A model generated the notes under the pieces. It ran no database searches. It had not been told where the DNA came from and worked only from the letters and a program-made list of their open reading frames with translations. A stretch of 64,000 nt of DNA from Giesbergeria sp. (GTDB lineage: Bacteria; Pseudomonadota; Gammaproteobacteria; Burkholderiales; Burkholderiaceae_C): positions 124,001-188,000 of the forward strand of contig NZ_JAQUCA010000005.1 in the NCBI RefSeq assembly GCF_028686475.1, read 5' to 3'. Within the stretch, counting starts at the first letter, position 1, and every line of letters starts with the position of its first letter. Both the position numbers and the translations under genes were made by a program. Below are positions 33,864-44,951 of the stretch, piece by piece.

Positions 33864-35858
33864 ATGACTGCACCCTCTAACGCCATCGAATCCACCTTGG
33901 TCGAAAACCGCGTTTTCCCGCCCTCTGATGCCACCGTGGCTGCCGCTCGCATTTCTGGCATGGCTGGCTACGAAGCCCTGTGCGCCGAAGCAGAACAAGA
34001 CTACGAAGGCTTCTGGGCCCGTCTGGCGCGCGAAAACGTGGTGTGGAACAAGCCCTTCACGCAAACCCTGGACGAGTCCAGCGCTCCGTTTTACAAGTGG
34101 TTCCAAGACGGCGAACTCAACGCCTCGGCCAACTGCCTCGACAAGCACATTGGCACGCCCACCGAAAACAAAACCGCCATCATTTTTGAGGCCGACGGCG
34201 GCGAAGTCACCAAAGTGACCTACAAAGAGCTGTTAGACAAAGTCAGCCAATTTGCCAACGTCCTCAAATCCAAGGGTGTGCAAAAGGGCGACCGCGTGGT
34301 CCTGTACATGCCCATGACGATTGAAGGCGTGATTGCCATGCAGGCTTGCGCCCGTATCGGTGCCACCCACAGCGTCGTGTTTGGCGGCTTCTCCTCCAAA
34401 GCCCTGCACGAGCGCATCCATGATGCCGGTGCCGTGGCCGTGGTCACTGCCAACTACCAAATGCGTGGCGGCAAAGAGCTGCCGCTCAAGTCCATCGTCG
34501 ATGAAGCCTTGGCTACCGGCGGTTGCGAGTCCGTCAAGAGCGTGCTGGTGTTCCAGCGCACTCCCACTGCCGTCAACATGGTGGCTGGCCGCGACACCTT
34601 CATGCACGAAGAAATGGCCGCCCAATCCACCGATTGTCCGCCCGAAATGGTCGGTGCCGAGCATCCGCTGTTTGTGCTTTACACCTCCGGCTCTACCGGC
34701 AAGCCCAAGGGCGTGCAGCACAGCACCGGCGGCTACCTGCTGTGGGCCAAGCTCACGATGGATTGGACGTTTGACCTGCAAGACAGCGATGTTTTCTGGT
34801 GTACTGCCGACATCGGCTGGATTACCGGCCACAGCTATGTCGCCTACGGCCCCTTGGCTGCGGGTGCCACGCAAATTATCTTTGAAGGCGTGCCCACCTT
34901 CCCCAAGGCCAATCGTTTCTGGACGATGATCGAAAAGCACAAGTGCACCATTTTCTACACTGCACCCACCGCTATCCGTTCACTCATCAAGGCCGCCGAC
35001 AGCGACGAGAGCATCCACCCCGCACGCTCTGACCTGAGCAGCCTGCGTATCCTCGGTTCGGTGGGCGAACCCATCAACCCCGAAGCCTGGATGTGGTACT
35101 ACAAGAACGTCGGCGGTGAGCGCTGCCCGATTGTGGATACCTTCTGGCAAACCGAAACCGGCGGCCACATGGTCACGCCGCTGCCTGGTGCTACCCCGCT
35201 GGTGCCCGGTTCTTGCACCCTGCCGCTGCCCGGTATCCAAGTAGCGATTGTCGATGAAACCGGCCACGACGTGCCCAACGGCTCCGGTGGTATTTTGGTA
35301 GTCAAGAAGCCTTGGCCCTCCATGATTCGCACCATCTGGGGTGACCCCGAGCGCTTCAAGAAGAGCTACTTCCCCGAAGAACTCAAGGGCTATTATTTGG
35401 CGGGCGACGGCGCAGTACGCAGTGCTGACCGAGGTTACTTCCGCATCACTGGCCGTATTGACGACGTATTGAACGTTTCCGGCCACCGCATGGGCACGAT
35501 GGAAATCGAATCGGCCTTGGTTGCCAAGAGCGACATCGTGGCCGAAGCCGCCGTGGTGGGCCGCCCCGACGACCTGACCGGCGAGGCCATCGTGGCCTTC
35601 GTGGTGCTCAAAGGCCCCGTGCCTACCGGCGATGCCGCCAAGGCCTTGGCTAACGAGCTGCGTAACTGGGTGGGCAAAGAAATCGGCCCGATTGCCAAGC
35701 CGAAAGAAATCCGCTTTGGCGAAAACCTGCCCAAGACCCGTTCCGGCAAAATCATGCGTCGCCTGTTGCGCGGCATTGCCAAGGGCGAGACCCTGACGCA
35801 AGATACTTCCACACTGGAAAATCCGCACATCTTGGAGCAGTTGGCCCGTACCAACTAA
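33864..35858 (+). CDS. acs: Acetyl-CoA synthetase
   Basis: AMP-forming acetate-CoA ligase, activating acetate for central metabolism. The 664 residues contain the adenylate-forming core [104 protein letters not shown] and the C-terminal [14 protein letters not shown]. The lysine in SGKI is the residue commonly silenced by acetylation. A GGAGA site sits before ATG 33864. A good terminator follows. Length and motifs fit Acs rather than propionate ligase PrpE. Confidence 0.96.
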   Translation: MTAPSNAIESTLVENRVFPPSDATVAAARISGMAGYEALCAEAEQDYEGFWARLARENVVWNKPFTQTLDESSAPFYKWFQDGELNASANCLDKHIGTPTENKTAIIFEADGGEVTKVTYKELLDKVSQFANVLKSKGVQKGDRVVLYMPMTIEGVIAMQACARIGATHSVVFGGFSSKALHERIHDAGAVAVVTANYQMRGGKELPLKSIVDEALATGGCESVKSVLVFQRTPTAVNMVAGRDTFMHEEMAAQSTDCPPEMVGAEHPLFVLYTSGSTGKPKGVQHSTGGYLLWAKLTMDWTFDLQDSDVFWCTADIGWITGHSYVAYGPLAAGATQIIFEGVPTFPKANRFWTMIEKHKCTIFYTAPTAIRSLIKAADSDESIHPARSDLSSLRILGSVGEPINPEAWMWYYKNVGGERCPIVDTFWQTETGGHMVTPLPGATPLVPGSCTLPLPGIQVAIVDETGHDVPNGSGGILVVKKPWPSMIRTIWGDPERFKKSYFPEELKGYYLAGDGAVRSADRGYFRITGRIDDVLNVSGHRMGTMEIESALVAKSDIVAEAAVVGRPDDLTGEAIVAFVVLKGPVPTGDAAKALANELRNWVGKEIGPIAKPKEIRFGENLPKTRSGKIMRRLLRGIAKGETLTQDTSTLENPHILEQLARTN

Positions 35859-35881
35859 GCCCTGCGCGGCGTTAACGCACC

Positions 35882-35907
35882 AACCCGGCCTCTGTGCCGG
35901 GTTTTTT
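35882..35907 (+). terminator. Intrinsic terminator after acs
   Basis: The stem AACCCGGC/GCCGGGTT with a CTCTGT-like loop is followed by TTTT, 24 bases after the acs stop. Confidence 0.85.
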
Positions 35908-35946
35908 GCGTATGCTTACACTGAAACCACTGATAGGAGTTCTTTT

Positions 35947-36396
35947 ATGCCAATGTTTGTCGATACCTCGCCGCCCGGTCAATGTATTTTTTGCCGTCTG
36001 GTGGCCGGAGAAATTCCCGCTGCCCGTGTCTATGAAGATGCCCTGACGATTGCTTTTATGGACATCGGCCAAGTCAATCCCGGTCATGTGCTGGTAGCCA
36101 CCAAACGCCATGCTGCCACGCTGCTGGACATCACCCCTGAAGAAGCTGCCGCCGTGATGCAAACCGCACAGCGCGTAGCCAGTGCGGTACAAGCCACCTT
36201 TGACCCGCCCGGCATCACGCTATTGCAGGCCAATGGGCGCGAGGGCGACCAAACCGTGTTCCACTTCCATTTGCATGTGGTACCACGCCATGCCCAAGAC
36301 GGCATCGCCCTGAGCTGGCCGCGCAAAGACCCCGATGCAGCTATTTTGCAAGACTACGCCGCGCAACTGAGCCGCGCCATCACCCCTACCCCCTAG
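35947..36396 (+). CDS. HIT family (histidine triad) protein
   Basis: Cytosolic nucleotide-binding protein of 149 residues, probably a purine nucleoside phosphoramidase of the Hint/HIT type. It starts with the zinc-less Hint pattern CIFCRLVAGEIPAARVYEDALTIAFMDIGQVNPGHVLVATKRH and ends with the triad QTVFHFHLHVVPR, in which HFHLH carries the catalytic histidine. The biological substrate is not known for most bacterial members. An AGGAG site lies before ATG 35947. It is flanked by terminators, so it is probably monocistronic. Confidence 0.92.
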   Translation: MPMFVDTSPPGQCIFCRLVAGEIPAARVYEDALTIAFMDIGQVNPGHVLVATKRHAATLLDITPEEAAAVMQTAQRVASAVQATFDPPGITLLQANGREGDQTVFHFHLHVVPRHAQDGIALSWPRKDPDAAILQDYAAQLSRAITPTP

Positions 36397-36397
36397 A

Positions 36398-36412
36398 CGG
36401 TAGTATCTACCG
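36398..36412. terminator. Short hairpin between convergent HIT and acyltransferase genes
   Basis: A CGGTAG/CTACCG stem with a TAT loop immediately after the HIT stop. There is no T-tract, so termination is only possible. Confidence 0.35.
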
Positions 36413-36432
36413 GCAGCACCAGCTTACAAGCT

Positions 36433-37515
36433 CTATCGGTGTGTGCGTAGGGCATTTTTCCAGCGCAGGGCCTTCGATTCAATCGCGTACCAAGAAATCA
36501 AGGCCGCCAGTACCGACAGCACCCCCGAGGCCGCCAGCACCGCCCAACCATTCCAGTCGGGATAAAAATGCACCACGGCTTGCTGAATCGGGAATCCATA
36601 CAAATACACACCATACGACAGGTCGGGCCATCCCTCTGGTTCAGGCCACACTGGGCTAAATGCCATCACCGCACTGATCAAGAACCACGCCAAGGTGGCC
36701 ACACGCAACAAATCCAACCAAGGCCAAAATAAACTGCTCGGCGGCGTGTACCACAAGGCAACGCTGGCCACCAGCACCAGCACGGCGGGCAACATCCATC
36801 CCAGTGGCAACCAGACCCGCCCTTGGTAGAGCAACATGCCACAGATAAAAGCCGCGTAATAGCGCGGCAGGGCCTCAGACAAAATGCTTGCACCAAACAA
36901 ATTAAGCGCGCTGCCCCAGAGCGTAGCGGCCAGCAAAGCAGCGATACCTAGCAGAATGCTCCATCGAGGGGATTTCAACACCCCTAAGCTCCCGAGTAGC
37001 AACACGCCCAAATAGCAGGTCAGTTCAATCGGCAAAGTCCAAAAGGTTCCGGTCACGCCCGCCATCAGCGGATTGCCTTGGAACACCCCCGGCAAATCCA
37101 GCACATTACGCAGCAACAAATTGCCGACCACATAGTTGGCCGTTTGTGGATGCGACCAATAAGCAGCTGTTGGCAAAACAGAGACCATCCACCCCAGCAA
37201 CAAGGCAAACACCATGCAGCCCCACATGCCCGGCATGATGCGTAAACAACGGTGCCAAACAAAAACGGCCACACTGCGGTGGCGGTGCCAACTTTGGGTA
37301 ATCAGATAGCCACTGATGATGAAAAACACCATCACCCCCAAACCAGCAATGCCACCCAAGGCCGGAAACACTCGCAACAAATCATGCGGCGGCTTGTTGC
37401 TCAGTGCAAAGGAATGAACCAACAGCACACAAAACGCCGCAAAGTGCCTCAGTAACCAATAGTTCTGCTTCGGGCCAGCCAGACCCAACTCCACATCATT
37501 GAAATTTTTTTGCAT
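36433..37515 (-). CDS. Acyltransferase 3 family membrane protein (OafA/YrhL-like)
   Basis: A 360-residue polytopic membrane protein with about ten hydrophobic helices. The start YWLLRHFAAFCVLLVHSFALS carries the R-x10-H motif expected to be catalytic, followed by GVMVFFIISGYLITQSWHRHRSVAVFVWHRCLRIMPGMW. FFIISGYLI...R.LRI.P is the family signature. Such enzymes O-acylate sugars of lipopolysaccharide, capsule or peptidoglycan. There is no C-terminal SGNH domain, and no polysaccharide genes are nearby, so the target is unknown. Convergent with the HIT gene and divergent from the EAL gene. Confidence 0.85.
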   Translation of the reverse strand: MQKNFNDVELGLAGPKQNYWLLRHFAAFCVLLVHSFALSNKPPHDLLRVFPALGGIAGLGVMVFFIISGYLITQSWHRHRSVAVFVWHRCLRIMPGMWGCMVFALLLGWMVSVLPTAAYWSHPQTANYVVGNLLLRNVLDLPGVFQGNPLMAGVTGTFWTLPIELTCYLGVLLLGSLGVLKSPRWSILLGIAALLAATLWGSALNLFGASILSEALPRYYAAFICGMLLYQGRVWLPLGWMLPAVLVLVASVALWYTPPSSLFWPWLDLLRVATLAWFLISAVMAFSPVWPEPEGWPDLSYGVYLYGFPIQQAVVHFYPDWNGWAVLAASGVLSVLAALISWYAIESKALRWKNALRTHR

Positions 37516-37643
37516 GTAAGGGATGAAATTCGGTAGTTTTGCCGTGCTTTTCCGGCTTTTGCTGGGGATGATTGTGCTGTAACAGCCGTGTCATTCAACT
37601 GCGCTAAGCTGTATGGTATTGGCAACACGCAGGACACCAGCAC

Positions 37644-38492
37644 ATGGCTTCTATCGCACCCATAGCTTGTGAACAAGTGCTCACCTTTCTGTCACCGGCC
37701 TTGCGCCACGGCCAAGGGCTGCTGGCCAAGTTGGTACGCTCTGGACGGCTGCATTGTGTCTTTCAACCCTTGGTCGATTTACGCTCCGGCAACATCCATG
37801 CCCACGAGGCTCTGATTCGCGGCCCCGAAGGCAGCGCTTGCTACGCCCCCGATGTGCTGTTGGACTTGGCCCGGCGCGAGCAGCTGCTGCAAGAGTTTGA
37901 ATTGTTTTGCGCTTATACCGCCTTGCAGACTTGGGGCCAGCTGGGGACAGGTGGGCGTTTGTTCGTCAACATCAGTGCCAATGCCTTGGTACAAGCGCTT
38001 AGCTTGTCTAGCACCCCCAGATTGGCCAGCGTAGTGCGTAGCTGGGGGGTTAAAGCGCGCATGGTGGTGCTAGAAATTACCGAGCATGAGCGCGTCGCCG
38101 ATATGGCACGCCTGTGCCATGCAGTGCAAAGCGTGCGTGCCGCCGGAATGCAGTTGGCTTTAGATGATTTTGGCGATGGCCGCTCCAGCTTGCGCGTGTG
38201 GTCTGAAATCAAGCCCGATTTTGTCAAAATCGACAAATACTTTGTGCGCGACATCAGCGCCCAATCCCAAAACTGGCAAATGGTGCAAGCCATCAAAGGG
38301 ATTGCCCAAGTGTTTGGCACCACCTTGATTGCCGAAGGGATAGAAACCACCGCTGATTTGCAGGCCATGCGTGAACTGGAGATTCCCTATGGCCAAGGCT
38401 GGCTGCTAGGACGGCCAGCGCGCCATACCCAGCGGGCTACATCGTGCAACGACGGCCAAGCCGCCCTCCAGCTAGAAGCACTGGCGGCCTGA
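37644..38492 (+). CDS. EAL-domain c-di-GMP phosphodiesterase
   Basis: A stand-alone EAL protein of 282 residues, without GGDEF, PAS or receiver domains. Motifs in order: FQPLVDLRSGNIHAHEALIRG with EAL at 55-57, FVNISANAL, VLEITEHERV, LALDDFGDGRSSLRVWSEIKPDFVKIDKYFVRDI, TLIAEGIET and YGQGWLLGRP. The glutamates, aspartates, lysine and glutamine needed for metal binding and catalysis are all present, so an active phosphodiesterase is likely. The first 30 residues and the C-terminal 20 are not part of the domain. ATG 37644 follows an AGGA. It is divergent from the acyltransferase gene. Confidence 0.92.
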   Translation: MASIAPIACEQVLTFLSPALRHGQGLLAKLVRSGRLHCVFQPLVDLRSGNIHAHEALIRGPEGSACYAPDVLLDLARREQLLQEFELFCAYTALQTWGQLGTGGRLFVNISANALVQALSLSSTPRLASVVRSWGVKARMVVLEITEHERVADMARLCHAVQSVRAAGMQLALDDFGDGRSSLRVWSEIKPDFVKIDKYFVRDISAQSQNWQMVQAIKGIAQVFGTTLIAEGIETTADLQAMRELEIPYGQGWLLGRPARHTQRATSCNDGQAALQLEALAA

Positions 38493-38611
38493 AGCTTACA
38501 CACTCTACATCGCTTGGCAAACCATCGGGCATGGCTTGGGCAAATCTGTGTTGCATCGCTAAAATCGGGGGTTGGTACTTTTCTGTTTTTACCCCCCTTC
38601 CAAGGACTCAC

Positions 38612-39814
38612 ATGTCTCTGTTCACCGCCGTCGAAATGGCCCCCCGTGACCCTATTTTGGGCCTGAATGAGCAATTCAACGCCGACACCAACCCCAACAA
38701 GGTCAACTTGGGCGTGGGCGTGTATTTCGACGACAACGGCAAACTGCCGCTGCTGCAATGCGTGCAACAAGCCGAAGCCGCGCTGATGGCCAAACCCACC
38801 GCCCGTGGCTACCTGCCCATTGACGGCTTGGCCGCTTACGACAATGGTGTCAAGGCGCTGGTGTTTGGTGCCGACTCTGAACCCGTCAAAAATGGCCGTG
38901 TAGCCACGGTGCAAGCCATTGGCGGCACCGGCGGCCTGAAAATCGGTGCCGACTTCCTGAAAAAAATCAGCCCCGATGCCAAAGTATTGATTTCTGACCC
39001 GAGCTGGGAAAACCACCGCGCCCTGTTCACCAACGCCGGTTTTGTGGTGGACACCTATGCCTACTACGATGCCGACAAACGCGGCGTGAACTTTGACGGC
39101 ATGTTGGCCAGCTTGAACGCTGCCGCCCCCGGCACCATCATTGTGCTACACGCCTGCTGCCACAACCCCACCGGCTACGACATCACCCCCGCGCAGTGGG
39201 ACCAAGTGGTGGCCGTGGTCAAGGCCAAAGGCTTGACGGCTTTCTTGGACATGGCCTACCAAGGCTTTGGCCACGGCATTGCCGAAGACGGTGCCGTAAT
39301 TCAAAAGTTTGTCGCTGCCGGTTTGAGCTTCTTTGTCTCGACCAGCTTCTCCAAGAGCTTCAGCCTGTATGGCGAGCGCGTGGGTGGCCTGAGCGTGTTG
39401 TGCGAAAGCAAAGAAGAAGCCGACCGCGTGTTGTCGCAGCTGAAAATCGTGATTCGCACCAACTACTCCAACCCCCCCACCCACGGTGGCGCGGTCGTGG
39501 CAGCCGTGCTGGGCAATGCCGAACTGCGCGCCCTGTGGGAAAAGGAACTGGGCGAAATGCGCGTGCGTATCAAGGCGATGCGCCAAACGCTGGTCGATGG
39601 CCTCAAGGCTGCTGGCGTGCAGCAAGATATGTCGTTCATGACGCAGCAAATCGGCATGTTCAGCTACTCGGGCCTGAACAAAGACCAAATGGTGCGCCTG
39701 CGTAGCGAGTTTGGTGTCTATGGCACCGACACCGGCCGCATTTGCGTGGCCGCGCTCAACAGCAAGAACATTGATTATGTCTGCCAAGCCATCGCCAAGG
39801 TGATTGCCGCCTAA
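38612..39814 (+). CDS. Aromatic/aspartate aminotransferase (class I)
   Basis: PLP-dependent aminotransferase of 400 residues, TyrB/AspC type. Visible are the start PRDPILGLNEQFNADTNPNKVNLGVGVYFDDNGK, the IGGTGGLKIGADFL phosphate-binding loop, LHACCHNPTGYDIT, DMAYQGFGHG and the PLP-binding Lys248 in STSFSKSFSLYGERVG, with the substrate arginine in the GRICVAALN tail. Members act on phenylalanine, tyrosine or aspartate; specificity is not decided here, so no symbol is given. ATG 38612 matches the family N-terminus; earlier frame starts back to 38444 are unsupported. A strong bidirectional terminator follows. Confidence 0.92.
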   Translation: MSLFTAVEMAPRDPILGLNEQFNADTNPNKVNLGVGVYFDDNGKLPLLQCVQQAEAALMAKPTARGYLPIDGLAAYDNGVKALVFGADSEPVKNGRVATVQAIGGTGGLKIGADFLKKISPDAKVLISDPSWENHRALFTNAGFVVDTYAYYDADKRGVNFDGMLASLNAAAPGTIIVLHACCHNPTGYDITPAQWDQVVAVVKAKGLTAFLDMAYQGFGHGIAEDGAVIQKFVAAGLSFFVSTSFSKSFSLYGERVGGLSVLCESKEEADRVLSQLKIVIRTNYSNPPTHGGAVVAAVLGNAELRALWEKELGEMRVRIKAMRQTLVDGLKAAGVQQDMSFMTQQIGMFSYSGLNKDQMVRLRSEFGVYGTDTGRICVAALNSKNIDYVCQAIAKVIAA

Positions 39815-39838
39815 ACCTGCTGTGCGGTTTTAGCCCAT

Positions 39839-39873
39839 AAAAAACCCCGCCAAATGCTTGGCGGGGTTTTTTT
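39839..39873. terminator. Strong bidirectional terminator between aminotransferase and carB
   Basis: The stem ACCCCGCCAA/TTGGCGGGGT with an ATGC loop is flanked by an A-run and a T-run, serving both convergent genes. Confidence 0.92.
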
Positions 39874-39890
39874 ATCGCGTTAGCAGCAAC

Positions 39891-42800
39891 TTAGGCGGCT
39901 TGCGCTTGCAATTGAGCGTGCATCTCTTGCACCGAAATCACATCCAGCTGGTCGATGTATTTCATGCCTTCTACCGCTGCTTCGGCACCGAAGATGGTGG
40001 TAAAGGTAGTCACACGCGCCAACAGCGAGCTGGTACGGATAGCGCGCGAGTCGGCAATCGCGTTGCGGCGCTCTTCGACCGTGTTAATCACCATCACAAT
40101 GTCATTGTTTTTGATCATATCGACAATGTGCGGGCGGCCTTCGGCCACTTTGTTCACCGTTTGCACCGGCACACCGGCTTCGGCAATCGCGGCAGCCGTG
40201 CCTTTGGTAGCGCACAGGGTAAAGCCCATTGCCACCAGTTCGCGCGCAATCGCAATCGCACGCGGTTTGTCGCTGTTACGCACCGTGAGGAACACCTTGC
40301 CTGCGGTAGGCAGCTTGGTGCCTGCACCCAGTTGGCTTTTCACGAAGGCTTCGCCAAAGGTTTTGCCCACGCCCATGACTTCGCCGGTCGATTTCATCTC
40401 GGGGCCGAGGATGGTGTCCACACCGGGGAATTTGACGAACGGGAACACCGCTTCTTTCACGCTGAAATAGGGCGGGGTCACTTCCTTGGTGATACCTTGG
40501 CTGGCCAGCGTCTGACCGGCCATGCAGCGTGCTGCTACCTTGGCCAACTGGATGCCCGTAGCCTTGGAAACAAACGGCACGGTGCGCGAAGCACGCGGGT
40601 TCACTTCCAACACATAGATGATGTCTTGGCCGTCGGCTTCTTGAATCGCAAACTGCACATTCATCAGGCCGACCACGCTCAAGCCTTGGGCCATCGCAGC
40701 GGTTTGGCGCTTGATTTCAGCCACGGTTTCGGCCTTGAGGTAGTACGGCGGCAAGGAACAAGCCGAATCGCCCGAATGCACGCCCGCTTGCTCGATATGC
40801 TCCATCACACCACCGATGAACACCTGGCCGGTGTTGTCGCGCACACAGTCCACATCGCACTCGATGGCGTTGCTCAAGAAGCGGTCCAGCAGCACCGGGC
40901 TGTCGTTACTCACCTTCACGGCTTCGCGCATGTAACGCTCCAAATCGCGTTGCTCATGCACGATTTCCATCGCGCGGCCACCCAGCACGTAGCTGGGGCG
41001 CACCACCAGCGGGTAGCCCAGCGCGGCGGCTTTTTCCAGCGCATCGGCTTCGGTGCGGGCCGTGGCGTTGGGCGGCTGCTTGAGGTTGAGTTCATGCAGC
41101 AGCTTTTGGAAGCGTTCGCGGTCTTCGGCGGCATCAATCATGTCGGGGCTGGTGCCGATAATCGGCACGCCTTCGGCCTCTAAGCCCAGCGCCAGCTTGA
41201 GCGGCGTTTGGCCACCGTACTGCACAATCACGCCCACCGGCTTTTCTTTGTCGACGATTTCCAGCACGTCTTCCAACGTCACCGGCTCAAAATACAGGCG
41301 GTCGGAGGTATCGTAGTCGGTCGAGACGGTTTCGGGGTTACAGTTGACCATAATGGTTTCGTAACCATCTTCGCGCATCGCCAAAGCGGCGTGCACGCAG
41401 CAGTAGTCAAACTCAATCCCTTGGCCGATACGGTTCGGGCCACCGCCCAGTACCATGATTTTTTTCTTATCGGTAGGCTCGGCCTCGCACTCTTCTTCGT
41501 AGGTCGAATACAGATAAGCGGTGTTGGTAGCAAATTCAGCGGCGCAGGTATCGACACGCTTATAGACCGGGCGCACCTTCAGGGCGCGGCGCTGGTCGCG
41601 CACGGCCTTTTCGGTGGTTTTGAGCAGCTTGGCCAAGCGGCGGTCTGAAAAGCCTTTCTTTTTCAGCGCCAGCAAGGTAGCCGCATCCAATTGGGCCAAA
41701 GCGGCATCCGCATGGCTGGCGGTGAGTTGGTCTAGTTCCAGCTCAATCTTGACGATTTCTTCAATCTGCACCAAGAACCACTTGTCGATTTTGGTCAGGT
41801 CGTGGACTTCATCCACCGACAAGCCCATCGCAAAAGCATCGCCCACGTACCAGATACGCTCGGGGCCGGGTTCGCCCAGTTCTTTTTCCAAGATTTCGCG
41901 ATCTTGGGTTTTTTCGTTCATGCCGTCCACGCCCACTTCCAAACCGCGCAGGGCTTTTTGGAAGGATTCTTGGAAGGTGCGACCCATCGCCATCACTTCG
42001 CCCACCGACTTCATTTGCGTGGTCAGGCGGTTGTCGGCAGCCGGGAATTTCTCGAAGGCAAAACGCGGAATCTTGGTGACCACGTAGTCAATCGACGGCT
42101 CAAACGAGGCCGGGGTGGCACCGCCAGTGATTTCGTTCTTCAGCTCATCGAGCGTGTAGCCCACCGCCAGCTTGGCCGCCACCTTGGCAATCGGGAAGCC
42201 CGTGGCTTTGGAAGCCAACGCCGAGGAGCGCGAGACACGCGGGTTCATCTCAATCACCACCATGCGGCCATCTTTGGGATTGATGGAGAACTGCACGTTG
42301 GAGCCGCCGGTATCGACGCCAATCTCGCGCAGCACCGCCAAACTGGCGTTACGCAGGATTTGGTACTCTTTATCCGTCAGGGTTTGGGCCGGGGCCACGG
42401 TGATGGAATCACCGGTATGCACGCCCATCGGGTCCAAGTTTTCAATCGAGCAGATGATGATGCAGTTGTCCGCCTTGTCGCGCACCACTTCCATCTCGTA
42501 CTCTTTCCAACCCAGCAGCGATTCTTCAATCAGCAGCTCATTGGTGGGCGAGGCTTCTAAACCGCGCTTGCAGATGGTTTCAAACTCTTCCGGGTTGTAG
42601 GCAATGCCGCCGCCGGTGCCACCCAGCGTAAAGCTGGGGCGAATCACGGTCGGGAAACCGACGCTCTTTTGCACCGCCCAAGCCTCTTCCATGCTGTGGG
42701 CAATGCCAGAACGGGCCGAGCCTAGACCAATTTTGGTCATGGCATCTTTGAACTTGAGGCGGTCTTCGGCCTTGTCGATAGCCTCGGGGGTGGCACCAAT

Positions 42801-43145
42801 CAACTCGACCTTGTATTTTTCTAGCACGCCGTGGTGCCACAAATCCAGCGCGCAATTGAGCGCCGTTTGGCCACCCATCGTCGGCAAAATGGCATCGGGG
42901 CGCTCTTTGGCAATGATTTTTTCTACCGTTTGCCAGGTAATCGGCTCAATATAGGTGACATCCGCCGTGGCCGGGTCGGTCATGATGGTGGCAGGGTTGC
43001 TGTTGATCAGAATGACCTTGTAACCCTCTTCGCGCAGCGCCTTGCAGGCTTGCACGCCGGAATAATCGAACTCGCAAGCCTGGCCGATGATGATCGGGCC
43101 AGCGCCGATGATGAGAATGCTTTTTATGTCTGTACGTTTTGGCAT
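39891..43145 (-). CDS. carB: Carbamoyl-phosphate synthase large subunit
   Basis: Makes carbamoyl phosphate for arginine and pyrimidines, using ammonia from CarA. The 1084 residues hold two homologous ATP-grasp halves, starting with [22 protein letters not shown] and the second with [30 protein letters not shown]. Each half has a glycine-rich lid ([12 protein letters not shown] and [11 protein letters not shown]) and [28 protein letters not shown] or its counterpart. The C-terminal allosteric domain ends [21 protein letters not shown]. The ATG at 43145 lies 10 bases after the unknown 135-residue gene; carA is upstream of that. Confidence 0.98.
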   Translation of the reverse strand: MPKRTDIKSILIIGAGPIIIGQACEFDYSGVQACKALREEGYKVILINSNPATIMTDPATADVTYIEPITWQTVEKIIAKERPDAILPTMGGQTALNCALDLWHHGVLEKYKVELIGATPEAIDKAEDRLKFKDAMTKIGLGSARSGIAHSMEEAWAVQKSVGFPTVIRPSFTLGGTGGGIAYNPEEFETICKRGLEASPTNELLIEESLLGWKEYEMEVVRDKADNCIIICSIENLDPMGVHTGDSITVAPAQTLTDKEYQILRNASLAVLREIGVDTGGSNVQFSINPKDGRMVVIEMNPRVSRSSALASKATGFPIAKVAAKLAVGYTLDELKNEITGGATPASFEPSIDYVVTKIPRFAFEKFPAADNRLTTQMKSVGEVMAMGRTFQESFQKALRGLEVGVDGMNEKTQDREILEKELGEPGPERIWYVGDAFAMGLSVDEVHDLTKIDKWFLVQIEEIVKIELELDQLTASHADAALAQLDAATLLALKKKGFSDRRLAKLLKTTEKAVRDQRRALKVRPVYKRVDTCAAEFATNTAYLYSTYEEECEAEPTDKKKIMVLGGGPNRIGQGIEFDYCCVHAALAMREDGYETIMVNCNPETVSTDYDTSDRLYFEPVTLEDVLEIVDKEKPVGVIVQYGGQTPLKLALGLEAEGVPIIGTSPDMIDAAEDRERFQKLLHELNLKQPPNATARTEADALEKAAALGYPLVVRPSYVLGGRAMEIVHEQRDLERYMREAVKVSNDSPVLLDRFLSNAIECDVDCVRDNTGQVFIGGVMEHIEQAGVHSGDSACSLPPYYLKAETVAEIKRQTAAMAQGLSVVGLMNVQFAIQEADGQDIIYVLEVNPRASRTVPFVSKATGIQLAKVAARCMAGQTLASQGITKEVTPPYFSVKEAVFPFVKFPGVDTILGPEMKSTGEVMGVGKTFGEAFVKSQLGAGTKLPTAGKVFLTVRNSDKPRAIAIARELVAMGFTLCATKGTAAAIAEAGVPVQTVNKVAEGRPHIVDMIKNNDIVMVINTVEERRNAIADSRAIRTSSLLARVTTFTTIFGAEAAVEGMKYIDQLDVISVQEMHAQLQAQAA

Positions 43146-43155
43146 GGTGCGTCGA

Positions 43156-43563
43156 TCAGTCGATCGTGGTTTCGGCGGCCAGGGGGCTGGAGGGAGGCTG
43201 GGCGGCCTCGCGCCGCAGCTTCAACTTGTCTATCAAGGCCTGCGCCCGTTCAGGCGGGAGGTTCTTTTGCATCAACTGCAATAGGCCATCGCCTTGGATC
43301 AGGGGGCGCAGAACTTCGGCTTCGGCCTCATAAAACGCTACCTCCCAATCTTGCATCGCTTCGGCAAAGGTCGCATCATCCCAAGTTTTACCTTTGGCCA
43401 CCAAAGTCACCAAAGGCAGGGCCTTGTTGTCGATGAAAGCCTTTTTGTAAGGCTTTTGCTGCCAACGCTCTACAAACCATTCTTTGTGCGGCGAAGGCAA
43501 GGTAGCAATGCGCTTGAAGATGGCTTTCTCCAGCGATGCAGTGGGGAAGCTAAACAGTTTCAT
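43156..43563 (-). CDS. Unknown protein encoded between carA and carB
   Basis: A 135-residue soluble protein of unknown function in the middle of the car operon, 30 bases after carA and 10 before carB. It starts [23 protein letters not shown] and is rich in Lys, Glu, Ala and Trp; a predicted helical body contains [48 protein letters not shown] and [20 protein letters not shown]. No known domain, signal or cysteine motif is seen. Spacing implies co-translation with the two subunits. The codon use matches its neighbours, so it is not an obvious recent insertion. A link to CPSase is only by position. Confidence 0.82.
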   Translation of the reverse strand: MKLFSFPTASLEKAIFKRIATLPSPHKEWFVERWQQKPYKKAFIDNKALPLVTLVAKGKTWDDATFAEAMQDWEVAFYEAEAEVLRPLIQGDGLLQLMQKNLPPERAQALIDKLKLRREAAQPPSSPLAAETTID

Positions 43564-43593
43564 GGGGCAGCTCTGGGTGCAATGGCGTGCGCC

Positions 43594-44769
43594 TTAGGAC
43601 GTGGCTTGAGCAGCCTGCATGAGCGCGGTGAAGCGGTCAAACAGGTAAGCGATGTCGTTCGGGCCGGGCGAAGCCTCGGGGTGGCCTTGGAAGCAGAAGG
43701 CGGGTTTGTCGGTGCGCTCCAAGCCTTGCAGCGTGCCATCAAACAAGCTGATGTGCGTGGCGCGCAAGTTCGCAGGCAACGATTCCAGCTCGACGGCGAA
43801 ACCGTGGTTTTGGCTGGTGATGCTGACACGGCCATTGTCCAAGTCTTTGACCGGATGGTTGGCACCGTGGTGGCTGTTGTCCATCTTGAAGGTTTTAGCC
43901 CCCGAGGCCAGCGCCATGATTTGGTGGCCCAAGCAAATGCCAAAGGTGGGCACGCCGGATTCGATGATGGTTTGGGCAGCGGCAATGGCGTAATCGCACG
44001 GCTGTGGGTCGCCAGGGCCGTTGGACAGGAACACGCCATCGGGGTTCATTGCCAGCACTTCGGCAGCGGGTGTCTTGGCGGGCACGACGGTGAGTTTGCA
44101 GCCACGCTCGGCCAGCATCCGCAGGATGTTTTTCTTCACGCCAAAATCATAGGCCACCACATGGAAGCGGGGCGCGGTTTGCTGGCCGTAACCTTGGCCC
44201 AGTTTCCACTCGGTTTGTTCCCACGGGTAGGCGGCGCTTGTCGTTACGACTTGGGCCAAATCCAAGCCCTTCATGGGCGGGGCAGCTTTGGCAGCGGCAA
44301 TGGCTTCGTCAATACGCGCTTGCGTAACCGCTTCACCCACAGCCAAACCAACGATAGCACCGTTTTGTGCGCCTTGGCTACGCAACAAGCGCGTGAGCTT
44401 GCGCGTATCAATATTGGCGATGGCCACGGTGTTCTCGCGCACCAAATACTGTGACAGCGTTTCGGTGGCGCGGAAGTTGCTGGCCAGCAAGGGCAGGTCT
44501 TTGATGATGAGGCCTGCGGCATGGACTTTGTCGGCTTCGACATCCTCGGCATTGACACCATAGTTGCCAATGTGCGGATACGTGAGGGTCACGATCTGCT
44601 GGCAATAGCTGGGGTCTGTCAGGATTTCTTGGTAGCCGGTGATAGAGGTGTTGAACACCACTTCACCAACGGTAGTGCCGGTGGCACCAATCGAATTGCC
44701 GATAAAGACCGTGCCGTCTGCGAGCGCCAGAATGGCGGGCGGGAAGGTTCCCTGTAGAGACAATAGCAC
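43594..44769 (-). CDS. carA: Carbamoyl-phosphate synthase small subunit (glutaminase)
   Basis: Class I glutamine amidotransferase supplying ammonia to CarB. The 391 residues begin with the CarA domain ([44 protein letters not shown]) and end with the glutaminase, whose nucleophile Cys279 sits in [10 protein letters not shown] and whose His/Glu pair is in [11 protein letters not shown]. The start is GTG at 44769, preceded by GGAG at six bases; TTG at 44763 is an alternative. It leads the carA-X-carB operon. A candidate promoter lies 120 bases upstream. Confidence 0.97.
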   Translation of the reverse strand: MLLSLQGTFPPAILALADGTVFIGNSIGATGTTVGEVVFNTSITGYQEILTDPSYCQQIVTLTYPHIGNYGVNAEDVEADKVHAAGLIIKDLPLLASNFRATETLSQYLVRENTVAIANIDTRKLTRLLRSQGAQNGAIVGLAVGEAVTQARIDEAIAAAKAAPPMKGLDLAQVVTTSAAYPWEQTEWKLGQGYGQQTAPRFHVVAYDFGVKKNILRMLAERGCKLTVVPAKTPAAEVLAMNPDGVFLSNGPGDPQPCDYAIAAAQTIIESGVPTFGICLGHQIMALASGAKTFKMDNSHHGANHPVKDLDNGRVSITSQNHGFAVELESLPANLRATHISLFDGTLQGLERTDKPAFCFQGHPEASPGPNDIAYLFDRFTALMQAAQATS

Positions 44770-44896
44770 TGGGTTCTCCGGTTTGGTTACGGGTACGCCC
44801 AGCGGAGCAGGAGACAGGATGGAGTCTCATGCAAAAGCTCTTGTGGGGGTCGGCTATGAAGCTGCGCTAGGCGTAGAGGATGCGTAAAAGCCGCCC

Positions 44897-44924
44897 ATTA
44901 TAGCCAATGGCCGTGGTTTCTGAA
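44897..44924 (-). promoter_or_regulatory. Candidate promoter of the car operon
   Basis: On the minus strand a perfect -10 TATAAT (44902-44897) is preceded at 16 bases by TTCAGA (44924-44919), four of six matching the -35 consensus. Transcription would start near 44890, leaving a leader of about 120 nt. Confidence 0.5.
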
Positions 44925-44951
44925 TGGCACTTTCAGGGAAAACCCGTGGCC

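Noticed and set aside
39858-41183. 441-codon open frame opposite carB
   Set aside because: It lies wholly antisense to a conserved gene and its His/Gly/Arg-rich translation is the usual mirror of high-GC coding DNA.
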